A DNA stretch of 51,572 bases from GW2011-AR15 sp964512765 (GCA_964512765.1 CAZEKF010000013.1:1-51572), one strand, 5' to 3'. Positions 23,670 through 32,799 are shown, counted from the stretch's first letter. The notes: generated by a model from the sequence alone, not told the origin. Numbers and translations: made by a program.

Positions 23670-24758
23670 TTATCTTAAATGTAACTCAACAACATCTTTA
23701 TCTTTTAACTTATGAGTTAATTTGGTCAATTTCTGTCCATCATACTTTACAGAACCCCATACACGTGCAAACCTGAACCGTTTAATAAAATCCCTGTGCA
23801 ATTTATCGCATAGTTCTTTTAAGGTGTCTCCTTGTCTCATTATCAAAGGTTCTTCCATATCTGCAGGTTTACCAGGTTGTTTCAGATAAATTCTAATCAA
23901 TTGTAACTTAGAATGTATCTTCTCTTTTAACTCGTTTAAGTTAATACCTTCCTGAGCAGAAACATAAACTGCGTCAGGGTATTTTTTCTTAACTTTTTGA
24001 ATATATTCTTTAGATACAGAATCAAGTTTGTTAACTAATAAAAACCCTGGCATGTATTTTTTATTACCTTCGATAATATCAATAATCTGGTCTTCATTTA
24101 TACGACTTCTGATTAAAACATTGGCGTTTACAATGCCAAACTCATTTATTATTGCTTTGAAAGTTTCTTTTTTCACGTCTAATGGAACTGTGGAAGAGAC
24201 TGAAACTCCGCCTTTTGAAACTTTTTTAATTTTAACATAAGGTTTTTCTTGGTTAAGCCTTATACCAGAACCATACAATTCTTTTTCTAGTATTTCTTTA
24301 TGTTTAAGCTGGTTAATGTCAATGACCATTATAATTAAATCAGCAGATCTTATTGCTGCCAAAACTTCTTTACCTCTACCAGTACCAGCTGCAGCGCCTT
24401 TAACAATTCCCGGCACGTCAAAAATCTGGATCTTTGCATGTTTATAGTTAAGCAAACCAGGTATAACTTCTAATGTTGTGAACTCGTACGCCGCAACTTT
24501 AGACTCAGCATTAGTAATTGCGTTTAGTAAAGTTGACTTGCCAACAGAAGGAAATCCTACTAAAACAACAGTTGCATCACCACTTTTTTTTAAAACATAA
24601 CCAGAAGTTTTTCCTTTACCTTTTTTCTTTGTTTCTATTTCTTCTTTTAACTTAGCAATCTTAGCTTTAACCAATCCAATATGATGCTGTGTTTTTTTAT
24701 TATACTTAGTAGTACGAAGTTCTTCTTCAAACTCTTTAATACGGTCTTGACGAGACAT
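23670..24758 (-). CDS. DRG-family GTP-binding protein
   Basis: A 362-residue DRG/Rbg-type Obg-related GTPase: Walker A GFPSVGKST (68-76), G3 region DVPGIVKGAAAGTGRG, G4 NKLD and a C-terminal TGS domain. A basic coiled N-terminus precedes the G domain, as in eukaryotic DRG. It binds translating ribosomes in other species and is nearly universal in archaea. It is a single-gene unit next to corA on the same strand. Confidence 0.94.
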   Translation of the reverse strand: MSRQDRIKEFEEELRTTKYNKKTQHHIGLVKAKIAKLKEEIETKKKGKGKTSGYVLKKSGDATVVLVGFPSVGKSTLLNAITNAESKVAAYEFTTLEVIPGLLNYKHAKIQIFDVPGIVKGAAAGTGRGKEVLAAIRSADLIIMVIDINQLKHKEILEKELYGSGIRLNQEKPYVKIKKVSKGGVSVSSTVPLDVKKETFKAIINEFGIVNANVLIRSRINEDQIIDIIEGNKKYMPGFLLVNKLDSVSKEYIQKVKKKYPDAVYVSAQEGINLNELKEKIHSKLQLIRIYLKQPGKPADMEEPLIMRQGDTLKELCDKLHRDFIKRFRFARVWGSVKYDGQKLTKLTHKLKDKDVVELHLR

Positions 24759-24794
24759 AATTGAGAAAGAGTCGTGAGGATTATAAAAAGATTA

Positions 24795-25742
24795 CTAAAT
24801 CCATTTCATCTTTTTAAAGAAAACATAAATTACCACTATTGTTGCAGCCATTAACATTAAAACAGAATAAAAGTTACTTCTGGAAAGTTCAAAGTCTGGC
24901 GGGTAAACAAAATTCATACCATAGATACCTGCTATCAAGGCAGGGACCATGACAAACGAAGTTATTATTGTAAGACGTTTCATAACAACATTCATATCAT
25001 TGGAAAGTGCTGTGTAATGAACATCAAGACTGTTTGTTAACATGTCTCTGTAAGTATCAACCATATCAATTAACTGGTTAACGTCATTCATTAAATAATG
25101 AAATTTCCTAGTATTTTTACCTTTGATTTCTTTCACAAACTGTTTTTCTATACCTTCAATTACTTTTCTATTACCTGTCAAAGATTTATGAAAGTAAATC
25201 AAAGTTTTTTTCAGCTTAAATATTTCTTTAACAATCTTTTCATCTTCTTTAAAAACGTTTTTTTCAATTTTTTCAACTTTAATTTCAATATCATCCAATA
25301 TCTGGAAAAAATGGTTAATAACTTCATTGACAAGCATGAAAATTGTATAAGCCTTATCTTTTTTTAAGATCTCAACTTTTTTTTCATGGTTCAGAACTTC
25401 AAACCGTTCAATTGCGTCAATATGGTCATTTCTAATAATAATTATGAAATTATGTTTAATAAAAATCGTGAACGGAACAGAGATATAGTTATGACCTTTG
25501 TGAACAGGTGCGTGGAAGGTTATTCTTGAAAAACTGTCAAACTCAGATATGCTCGGCCGTTCATCTTCGTCAATTGCTCGTGCAAAATCTTCATAAGGAA
25601 TACCTGTTTTTCTTGACAGTTTTTTTAGTTCTGTCTTACTAGGGTTTAAACAATCAACCCATACTTCAGAAGTTACCTTATGCAAACTATCCAAAACCCC
25701 TTTTTCTAACTTACCTTTGGAAAGGTAAGTAATTTTAATCAT
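24795..25742 (-). CDS. corA: CorA-family magnesium/cobalt channel
   Basis: A 315-residue CorA: an alpha/beta cytoplasmic domain, a long coiled helix (about 150-255), and two C-terminal membrane segments. The signature YGMNF follows TM1, then FVYPPDFEL and TM2, with a basic end (FFKKMKWI). It forms a pentameric Mg2+ channel in the cytoplasmic membrane. It lies 36 bp upstream of the DRG gene on the same strand. Confidence 0.94.
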   Translation of the reverse strand: MIKITYLSKGKLEKGVLDSLHKVTSEVWVDCLNPSKTELKKLSRKTGIPYEDFARAIDEDERPSISEFDSFSRITFHAPVHKGHNYISVPFTIFIKHNFIIIIRNDHIDAIERFEVLNHEKKVEILKKDKAYTIFMLVNEVINHFFQILDDIEIKVEKIEKNVFKEDEKIVKEIFKLKKTLIYFHKSLTGNRKVIEGIEKQFVKEIKGKNTRKFHYLMNDVNQLIDMVDTYRDMLTNSLDVHYTALSNDMNVVMKRLTIITSFVMVPALIAGIYGMNFVYPPDFELSRSNFYSVLMLMAATIVVIYVFFKKMKWI

Positions 25743-25848
25743 AGAACAAAGTTGTGGAAATTAGGTATATAAAATTTTCTAATTGAAAAACATTTATATA
25801 TTACTTTTAAATCTCATAGAAGTAAAATATTCAAGGGGGTAAAAAAAT

Positions 25849-27822
25849 ATGTTAATGAACATTGTATTTGTAATGAGTTTACTTGCGATTTTATACGCAG
25901 GGTATTTGTCATATTATATTATGAAACAGGACAGCGGCAATCAAAAAATGAAAGAGATTGCTGACGCAATTGCACAAGGTGCAAAAGCATTTCTGATGAG
26001 ACAGAATAAAACAGTTTCAGTAGTTGTAGTCGTTCTAGCTGTTTTGTTATGGGTGTTTTTAGACGCGCAGACAGCTATCACTTTTGTATTCGGTGCATTG
26101 TTATCTGCACTTGCAGGATACATTGGTATGATGATTTCAGTGAAAGCTAACGTTAGAACAGCGCAAGCAGCTAACAAAGGACTTAAACAAGCCATGAACA
26201 TTGGGTTTAAAGGTGGTACTGTTACAGGTATGGCAGTTGTTGGTCTTGGTTTATTGGGAATTGTTTTAATGTATAACACGTACCAGGATCCTAAAGCAAT
26301 AATTGGTTTTGGTTTCGGTGCATCACTGATCAGTTTGTTTGCAAGAGTAGGCGGTGGTATTTATACTAAAGGAGCAGACGTTGGCGCAGACCTTGTTGGT
26401 AAAGTTGAAGCAGGTATTCCTGAAGACGATCCGAGAAACCCGGCAGTTATTGCTGACAACGTAGGTGATAATGTTGGCGATTGTGCAGGAATGGCAGCTG
26501 ACTTGTTTGAATCATATTCAGTTACTTTGATTGCAGCTATGTTACTTGGATTATCAATTGTTAGCGAAGTTTCTAACGCTGTTGTTTATCCAATGGTGCT
26601 TGGTGGAGTAGCAATCATTGCATCAATTATTGGAAGTTTATTTGTAAAAACTGATAAAAAAGATAAAATATGGGCTGCATTGAACAGAGGTATTCTTGTC
26701 ACTGCATTATTATCAGCCGTAGGATTTTATTTTGTAACAATACAATTAATGAACAATCTGGCTTTTTATTACGCAGCATTAACAGGATTACTTGTTACAG
26801 TTGCAATCGGAACAATTGTAGAATATTACACTTCAACTGATAAAAAACCTACCCAGAAAGTGTCAGAAGCATCAACAACTGGAGCAGGTACTAACATTAT
26901 TATGGGTCTAGCAGTTGGTATGGAAAGTACTTTAATGCCAGTTGCTGTTATTTGCCTAGGCATCTTTGCATCATATTACTTTGCAGGTGTATACGGTATT
27001 GCAATAGCTGCAATGGCAATGTTAGCAATGACAGGTATTGTAGTCAGTGTTGACTCGTACGGGCCTATCACTGATAACGCAGGCGGTATTGCTGAAATGT
27101 CAGGATTATCTGCAAAAGTACGTGATAACACAGATGCATTGGACGCAGTTGGTAACACTACAAAAGCTGTTACAAAAGGTTTTGCAATAGGAGGTGCAGC
27201 ACTTGCAGCATTATCATTGTTTGCAGCGTATGCTGAAGAAGTTAAAATTACAGTTATAAACATCCTTGACCCAAATGTTGTTATTGGATTGTTTATTGGT
27301 GGTGTACTACCTTTTGTCTTTTCTTCATTAACAATGCGGGCTGTTGGTCGAGCAGCTACTTTAATAGTAGAAGAAGTTAGGAGACAGTTTAGAGAAATTA
27401 AAGGTATAATGCAAAGGAAAGCTAAACCAGATTATGCAAAGTGTGTTGATATTAGCACAAAAGCAGCAATAAAAGAATTAGTTGCACCAGGTCTAATAGC
27501 TGTCTTAACACCACTTGCAGTAGGTATTGTATTAGGACCTCATGCATTAGGCGGGTTATTAGCAGGGTCAATTGTAACAGGACTATTACTTGGTATTATG
27601 ATGACAACTGGCGGTGCAACCTGGGACAATGCAAAAAAATACATTGAAACTGGTGCGTTTGGTGGAAAAGGTAGCAATGCACATAAAGCAGCTGTTGTTG
27701 GTGACACTGTTGGTGATCCGTTTAAAGACACAGCAGGACCAGCTCTTAACCCATTAATCAAAGTGGTTAATACTATTGCATTACTAGCAGCTGGTTTAAT
27801 ATTAACATATGCTTTAGTATAG
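25849..27822 (+). CDS. hppA: membrane-bound proton-pumping pyrophosphatase
   Basis: A 657-residue polytopic enzyme with the pyrophosphate-binding hallmark GADVGADLVGKVEAGIPEDD (175-194), then NVGDNVGDCAGMAADLFESY and the C-terminal GDTVGDPFKDTAGPALN. It couples PPi hydrolysis to ion export. K439 in GNTTKA is at the position where K+-independent enzymes have Lys and K+-dependent ones have Ala, so this should be the K+-independent, H+-pumping type (established family rule; ion not tested). A ribosome site (AGGGGGT) precedes the ATG by about 12 nt. Confidence 0.96.
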   Translation: MLMNIVFVMSLLAILYAGYLSYYIMKQDSGNQKMKEIADAIAQGAKAFLMRQNKTVSVVVVVLAVLLWVFLDAQTAITFVFGALLSALAGYIGMMISVKANVRTAQAANKGLKQAMNIGFKGGTVTGMAVVGLGLLGIVLMYNTYQDPKAIIGFGFGASLISLFARVGGGIYTKGADVGADLVGKVEAGIPEDDPRNPAVIADNVGDNVGDCAGMAADLFESYSVTLIAAMLLGLSIVSEVSNAVVYPMVLGGVAIIASIIGSLFVKTDKKDKIWAALNRGILVTALLSAVGFYFVTIQLMNNLAFYYAALTGLLVTVAIGTIVEYYTSTDKKPTQKVSEASTTGAGTNIIMGLAVGMESTLMPVAVICLGIFASYYFAGVYGIAIAAMAMLAMTGIVVSVDSYGPITDNAGGIAEMSGLSAKVRDNTDALDAVGNTTKAVTKGFAIGGAALAALSLFAAYAEEVKITVINILDPNVVIGLFIGGVLPFVFSSLTMRAVGRAATLIVEEVRRQFREIKGIMQRKAKPDYAKCVDISTKAAIKELVAPGLIAVLTPLAVGIVLGPHALGGLLAGSIVTGLLLGIMMTTGGATWDNAKKYIETGAFGGKGSNAHKAAVVGDTVGDPFKDTAGPALNPLIKVVNTIALLAAGLILTYALV

Positions 27823-27893
27823 AATTCTTTTTATTTTTACTTTTTATTTTGAAATAAATTGTACTTAAATATAAGTTAAAATTTCTTTACTTG

Positions 27894-28562
27894 ATGCAAA
27901 AATTAAGATTTCAAGCAACTAATGAAAACCTAGATGCAATTACATTAGGAATGGATATTTCTGAAGAGGATATTGTATTAGCCATCTGTGGATCTGGAGA
28001 TCAACCATTTGCAATTGCAGAAAAAGCTACTGTGATTGCAGTTGATATCAATCCTGTACAAATACAATATGCAAAACATAGAGTTCAGATGCTTGAAGAA
28101 GGAGATGTTAAAGGTTTTCTAAAAACAGATCTTACTTCTCTAAAAAATATGTTAAAATTGTTATCTTTTGATTATATGACTTCTCTTAAAACCAAAAGAA
28201 ATTTAGTTACCCTAATAAATCGAAATCGTTATTTTAAACAGCCAGGAAGACTTGACAGAATTGCACGCAACTTAGAAAAAGTTACTTACGTAATTGGAAA
28301 TATTTTTGAGTTAGATATAACTGGATTTAGCAAAGTCTATTTATCTCATACATTATTAAATAATAGAACAGGTTTAGCCCATCTTTTTTCTTTAGCACCT
28401 GAAGGCACATTATTTTATGCAACTGAAGCTAGAGATGTTTGTTATCAACGTGGAGTTGAAAACTTGATAATACAAAATGATAAGCTTACTTTTGAAGCCA
28501 GGAAATATGAATCGGGAAGGTATTTTTGCCCAAAAGTATTTCATAAACAAACTTTAAATTAA
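27894..28562 (+). CDS. DUF3419/BtaA-like SAM-binding protein
   Basis: A 222-residue Rossmann-type protein. The segment LAICGSGDQPFAIAEKATVI followed by VDINPVQIQYAKHRV resembles the SAM-binding core of DUF3419/BtaA (G-S-G-x-x-x-x, V-D-x-N-P-x-Q). BtaA transfers the 3-amino-3-carboxypropyl group of SAM to diacylglycerol in betaine-lipid synthesis; whether this shorter protein does so is unknown. I start at ATG 27894, about 25 bp after a TATA-like CTTAAATATAA. It is not a typical methyltransferase because the VDxNPxQ motif is special to the DUF3419 group. Confidence 0.65.
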   Translation: MQKLRFQATNENLDAITLGMDISEEDIVLAICGSGDQPFAIAEKATVIAVDINPVQIQYAKHRVQMLEEGDVKGFLKTDLTSLKNMLKLLSFDYMTSLKTKRNLVTLINRNRYFKQPGRLDRIARNLEKVTYVIGNIFELDITGFSKVYLSHTLLNNRTGLAHLFSLAPEGTLFYATEARDVCYQRGVENLIIQNDKLTFEARKYESGRYFCPKVFHKQTLN

Positions 28563-28616
28563 GCTTTTACAAAGATTAGTAAGCTATTTAATTCTATTTT
28601 TATTTATTAACAATTA

Positions 28617-29825
28617 ATGAAAGTTAGTTATGACTCTAAACTACAGGAATTAAGAGATTCTACAAAAGCGTTTTCTTTAGTAAAAAGAAACCAGTTTAAC
28701 CAAAAAGCTAAACAAGAATATTTTGGTGAATCACCTAACGTGTTTATTGGTAGGTATGGATATCCCAGAGTTAATGTTGGTTTTCTTTCAAATGAAACCT
28801 TGCCTAAAGATATAGATAACCCTAGACTATGGTCAACAGATAATTACCAGATTCCTCAGATAGTTGATCTCAGAAGCAAGTTGATTAATTCAAGGTTTAA
28901 AGCAGAAGTTAAAAGTTTTGATGATAAATTTTTAGAATTAACTCAAGAAGTTTCTCAGGCTAAAAAACCAGTTGATATAGAGGTCCATCTTAACAAAAAA
29001 CCACAGTTTAACCTTAATTTTGACAAAGATATTACACCGTATGGTCCTTCTGTTAAATTACAAAAAGCAGAACTAACTGAAAATCCTTCTATTCCAAAAC
29101 CAGTGGACAAAGTTGTAAGTGATGATGATTTAAAAGCAGTCAACGCTATTGATTATCTGTATGATAAAGGTTATGATGAACATTTCCTAACAAAATTAAT
29201 TTCTGTAGGTAACTTGGGCGTGAAACAACAAAGAAAGTTAGTACCAACCAGATGGAGCATAACAGCTGTTGATGACACTCTTGGTAAAAAACTAATATCA
29301 GACGTCAAAGAATATAATAATTATGATTATGTTGCACATTTCGGTGGTTATCTAGGTAATTATTACATAATTTTGTTTTTCCCAGAAATATGGTCTTATG
29401 AACTGTTTGAGACATATGTCGGTGATCCTAGTAAACCCAAACCTGGAGAGATTGAAACTGCAACAGATTATGAATCTTACAAAGGTAGAAAAACTTACGC
29501 TTCAAACACTGTAGGTGGTTACTATGCAGCCAGAGTTGGTGTGTTGGAACATCTTAAAAAAATAAAAAAACAATCTTCAGTTTTAACTTTAAGGTTCATA
29601 ACAAACGAATATTACATGGCTTTAGGTGTGTGGGTGGTTCGTGAGAGTACTAGAAGGAGTCTTAATAATCAGTCAATAAAATTTAGTTCAAAAAATCTTA
29701 TGCTTAAATATGCTAAAAACCTTGTGCAAAAAAAATTTAACTTCAACCTTGGTCCTTTTTTATTAAAAAGTAGACTTTTGAAGCAAATTAATGAACAAAG
29801 AAAATTATCTCACTTTTTCATTTAG
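28617..29825 (+). CDS. nreA: NreA-type DNA repair protein with PIP box
   Basis: A 402-residue protein with the conserved N-terminal segments of archaeal NreA/COG1602: FGESPNVFIGRYGYPRVNVG and KLVPTRWSITAVDDTLGK. The C-terminal residues read QRKLSHFF, a perfect PCNA-interacting box (QxxLxxFF) as described for NreA proteins. It acts in DNA damage tolerance, probably tethered to PCNA. The last 21 nt, which encode the PIP box, overlap the 3' end of the convergent LAGLIDADG gene. Confidence 0.9.
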   Translation: MKVSYDSKLQELRDSTKAFSLVKRNQFNQKAKQEYFGESPNVFIGRYGYPRVNVGFLSNETLPKDIDNPRLWSTDNYQIPQIVDLRSKLINSRFKAEVKSFDDKFLELTQEVSQAKKPVDIEVHLNKKPQFNLNFDKDITPYGPSVKLQKAELTENPSIPKPVDKVVSDDDLKAVNAIDYLYDKGYDEHFLTKLISVGNLGVKQQRKLVPTRWSITAVDDTLGKKLISDVKEYNNYDYVAHFGGYLGNYYIILFFPEIWSYELFETYVGDPSKPKPGEIETATDYESYKGRKTYASNTVGGYYAARVGVLEHLKKIKKQSSVLTLRFITNEYYMALGVWVVRESTRRSLNNQSIKFSSKNLMLKYAKNLVQKKFNFNLGPFLLKSRLLKQINEQRKLSHFFI

Positions 29826-30779
29826 TATTTTTTGTTTATGTGCAAAATCACAAGTTGGGAATTTATTAGATAACAAAAAGACATCATTAAATAATTTTTT
29901 ATAACTCTTTGAAGATATACTAAATCTAAATACATCAAATTTACCATAAACGTACTTTTCTCTAATAGGATTACAAATATATCCACATTTCAAAGCAATT
30001 TCTTTAATATCTTTTAAAAGATTTTTGTTTTTAGAATATATTGTAATAACCTCACCGATATGTCCATCATCAATTATAAAAGATACTAATCCAGCAAGCA
30101 AATATTCCTTACTTAATGATTTTATGTTTTTTGGAATATAACTCTCTAAGCATTTAGTTGAAGGAAGTTTGAAATAATGTTCATAAAAATTTGTTATTGC
30201 TTTTGGTACATTTAATCTTCCATCTTCATATTCTTGTTTACTAAAATCAAAATTACCAAAACAATTTTTCACCTTAATTAAAAAATTTTGTAATCCTTTT
30301 TTGTTCATCTGTCGATATGAAGAAGCAACACCTTTTTTCCCAATGTGCCCATCTCCAAAGAAATGAAAAATTACTGAAACTAACTCTGGAGTTAATTTTA
30401 ACGGGAGTTTTGGGTTCTTAATTCGATTTGATTTTCCCCATGCTGAATAATATTCAATATTCTGTTGTATCTCTGTATTCATACAATTACTTAATACTAT
30501 GGATAGTTCATGCAGTACCCATAATGGCACATTTATTCTTTTTATTTTTCCATTTTTTGTTATGTAACCTTTTTTCCACGAATACAGGTTTAATCTGCTA
30601 CATATTCTAATTGCAGAATATTTTTTGATTGATTTATTTAAAAAATCCACAACTTTTTGTTCAGAACCAAGAAACAAAATTGCTTTGTTAAAAAGCTTTT
30701 TTCTAAATATATCATTTAAACCAATGTATGTTTCAATACAAGGGAATTTCCAAATAGGTATGTTTTTATAATTATTCAT
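29805..30779 (-). CDS. standalone LAGLIDADG-type protein (homing-endonuclease family)
   Basis: 324 residues from the preferred ATG at 30779 (a GTG at 30788 is the alternative). Two LAGLIDADG-like motifs are present: LVSVIFHFFGDGHIG and LLAGLVSFIIDDGHIG, each with an acidic D before the G of the catalytic end (GD and DD). The N-terminal ~130 residues (ETYIGLNDIFRKKLF and later KKGYITKNGKIKRINVPLW) may be a DNA-binding module. It is free-standing, not inside an intron or intein. It has its own CACTGGACA promoter and is convergent with NreA, overlapping it by 21 nt. An active endonuclease or a WhiA-like regulator are both possible. Confidence 0.75.
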   Translation of the reverse strand: MNNYKNIPIWKFPCIETYIGLNDIFRKKLFNKAILFLGSEQKVVDFLNKSIKKYSAIRICSRLNLYSWKKGYITKNGKIKRINVPLWVLHELSIVLSNCMNTEIQQNIEYYSAWGKSNRIKNPKLPLKLTPELVSVIFHFFGDGHIGKKGVASSYRQMNKKGLQNFLIKVKNCFGNFDFSKQEYEDGRLNVPKAITNFYEHYFKLPSTKCLESYIPKNIKSLSKEYLLAGLVSFIIDDGHIGEVITIYSKNKNLLKDIKEIALKCGYICNPIREKYVYGKFDVFRFSISSKSYKKLFNDVFLLSNKFPTCDFAHKQKILNEKVR

Positions 30780-30824
30780 TTGAACCACAGTGAAATAATC
30801 TTAAATATTATTTGACTGGATTTC

Positions 30825-30918
30825 ATTTAAATATCTTACACAGGAATGTCCAGTGTGTCCACTGGGTAATTTTTGGTTGTTTTTAGAGGAGAAAATAAAT
30901 TAATAAGGTGTCTAGTGG
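30825..30918 (-). promoter_or_regulatory. promoter of the LAGLIDADG gene with CACTGGACA sites
   Basis: On the minus strand: CACTAGACA (30917-30909), then CAGTGGACA (30864-30856) directly followed by CACTGGACA (30855-30847), then ATTCCTGTGTAAGA and the TATA box TATTTAAAT (30833-30825). The stretch GGACACACTGGACATTC to GAAATC is nearly identical to 11061-11102 upstream of the small gene at 11213, including the spacing of the tandem pair to the TATA box and a further site about 55 bp upstream. Confidence 0.65.
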
Positions 30919-30945
30919 AAAATAAGAAACATACATGATGTTTGT

Positions 30946-31233
30946 CTAAACTTTAACTAGTTTAAACGTGTCACCGAAATCTAATAATCTGATTGAAGAA
31001 AAAGAGGTGTTATCATTAACACCTGAAAGATGAAGATCATAAACAAGATAGTCGCTGCAATCTTTGTTAATGAACTCACCTTCAGTTAAACTCTGAGGAA
31101 ATAAATTTGAGAGTAAATGGTTGAGAACAGCCAGGATGTGATCACGCGTTGTTTCATCGTCTCTATTAAGAATCACTGACTCTGTTCTACCCGAAATAAG
31201 TTTTTCTAATTTAGGAATACACTCGCAAGCCAT
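30946..31233 (-). CDS. hypothetical protein, 95 residues
   Basis: I do not recognise this protein. It starts MACECIPKLEKLISGRTESV and is a small soluble alpha/beta protein with three cysteines and no signal peptide. It stands alone between the S6e gene and the LAGLIDADG promoter, on the minus strand. Confidence 0.55.
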   Translation of the reverse strand: MACECIPKLEKLISGRTESVILNRDDETTRDHILAVLNHLLSNLFPQSLTEGEFINKDCSDYLVYDLHLSGVNDNTSFSSIRLLDFGDTFKLVKV

Positions 31234-31342
31234 TTTTTTCTAACTAGTTATTATTAATTATATAGTAAAACCTAGATATATATGTTCGGTTGAATAAAAT
31301 TAAACTAAAAAGTTGATTTTTCAATAAAAAAATAAGAAATAA

Positions 31343-31951
31343 TTACGCCTTTTCAGGCTTTTTCTCGTCTTTTTTTGGTTCTTCAGAAGGTTTTTCTTGT
31401 TTTTCAAGTTCTTTTTTCTCTTTTTCTGCTTTTCCTTCTTTAGGTGTTTCTTCTTTTTTTTCTTCAGTTTTTTGCTCTTCTTTCACTGGTTTTGGTTCTG
31501 TTTTAGCTTCCTCTTTTGGTGTTTCTGCTGGTTTTTCTTCAGGTTTTTGTTCTTTAGGTTCTTCAACTTTTTCTTCACTTGGTTCAGCACCTAACGGTTT
31601 CTTACCTTGTTTTAGAATTTTCATAGAAACTTGTGTGATATTATCATGGATTGTGTTCCCACACACAGTTTTTCTTTTACGAATACCTTTTTCCTTGTTT
31701 CTTATACCTACTCCATCAGTAAGTAATATTTTCTTTCTAACAGGTCCTTCAATATCTTTTCTCATAGGAAAACCGCAATAATCTGCACCGCCTGTTATTT
31801 CAAACTCATAACCTGGCATGTCAAAAGATTCGCCTTTTACTTTATCACCGATTTTTTTACCATTTAATGCAGTTGTATTATTCTCTGAAACAACTACCTG
31901 TGTACATTTACCTGTTTTTGGATCTGCTATAACTAATTTAAATTCAGCCAT
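31343..31951 (-). CDS. rps6e: ribosomal protein S6e with long charged C-terminal tail
   Basis: Residues 1-125 are a complete archaeal S6e (FKLVIADPKTGK, GKKIGDKVKGE, FEITGGADYCGFPMRKD, VRKKILLTDGVGI, RKRKTVCGNTI). The remaining ~80 residues are Glu/Lys/Pro low complexity (for example EKKEETPKEG), an extension that most archaeal S6e lack. The start at 31951 is set by GGTGAT a few bases upstream and by family alignment; the longer frame is spurious. The tail may be disordered and solvent exposed on the 30S subunit. Confidence 0.93.
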   Translation of the reverse strand: MAEFKLVIADPKTGKCTQVVVSENNTTALNGKKIGDKVKGESFDMPGYEFEITGGADYCGFPMRKDIEGPVRKKILLTDGVGIRNKEKGIRKRKTVCGNTIHDNITQVSMKILKQGKKPLGAEPSEEKVEEPKEQKPEEKPAETPKEEAKTEPKPVKEEQKTEEKKEETPKEGKAEKEKKELEKQEKPSEEPKKDEKKPEKA

Positions 31952-32070
31952 TGTTATAATCACCTTATATTTTAGTACTGATAGAATGGATTTAATCGCT
32001 CTGCGAAACCCAAGGCTATCAGCCTCAGCAAATAAAAGAAGTTTCAATTTGTTTAAAAAAGTTTCTGAAA

Positions 32071-32799
32071 TTATCTTGTAAGATCAAAATAATGCTCTGC
32101 TCTTTCTAAAACTAATTCTTTAGAAATATTATAAATAGATCCTACACTAATAGGAATACAAGCTTTAGCCATGTGACTTGCATCCATCACTGTCCCAAAA
32201 AAGTCCTTCATCAACACTTCTGAGAATCCACTCAAACCGTGTTCATCTCCGCGAATCTTAGCAACATCTAAGCTAAGTTCCAAAACTTTTATGTGATCAC
32301 CTAATCTATTTCTGTGAGCAGTTAACGATCGCCTTAATTTATAAACATATCTCAAAACATACTCTTCTCTTTCAGCTTTGTCTTTAGCTCTCTTCCAATT
32401 ATGTCTTAATGTGTTTTCATAATGATCAAAATCTGTTTTTACAATCTCGCTTGTTTGTTCAGCTTGAGCTATAGCATGGTGCAAGTTTTTTGAGTCAGGG
32501 GGTAAATATTTACCTGCGAAATATCCATCTTCCTGTTCAAGTCTTCTATCTAGAGAAGAATCATATCTGCCTGCTATAAGATGATAGTCTTCATTTCCAA
32601 ACAAGTAAAAATCCATTGATACTATTAATATTGTAAGTTGGTTTCTCAATAACCATGAGGAAGACGTATCTGTAAGATCTTGTCCTCTAACATTATTCAT
32701 ATCTAAACTCAAAGATTGTTCTAATAATTCTTGTGTTAAAATAATTTTTTCTATCTCACCAGGACTTAATCTTGTTCTTACGATGTTCCTAGTTAACAT
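32071..32799 (-). CDS. hypothetical helical protein, 242 residues
   Basis: I do not recognise this protein. It is soluble and mainly helical: long charged helices such as KRAKDKAEREEYVLRYVYK and LTAHRNRLGDHIKVLELSL, preceded by a serine/aspartate-rich middle section (ENSSLDRRLEQEDGY-like). There is no signal peptide or obvious catalytic motif. It stands alone between S6e and the divergent L15e gene. Confidence 0.6.
   Translation of the reverse strand: MLTRNIVRTRLSPGEIEKIILTQELLEQSLSLDMNNVRGQDLTDTSSSWLLRNQLTILIVSMDFYLFGNEDYHLIAGRYDSSLDRRLEQEDGYFAGKYLPPDSKNLHHAIAQAEQTSEIVKTDFDHYENTLRHNWKRAKDKAEREEYVLRYVYKLRRSLTAHRNRLGDHIKVLELSLDVAKIRGDEHGLSGFSEVLMKDFFGTVMDASHMAKACIPISVGSIYNISKELVLERAEHYFDLTR

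Noticed and set aside
26976..27263. Antisense 95-codon frame inside the pyrophosphatase gene
   Set aside because: Alanine/threonine-rich translation is a typical antisense shadow of a transmembrane gene.
31397..31594. Phenylalanine-rich open frame opposite the S6e tail
   Set aside because: It is the complement of Lys/Glu codons (TTT/TTC runs) and has no initiation signals.
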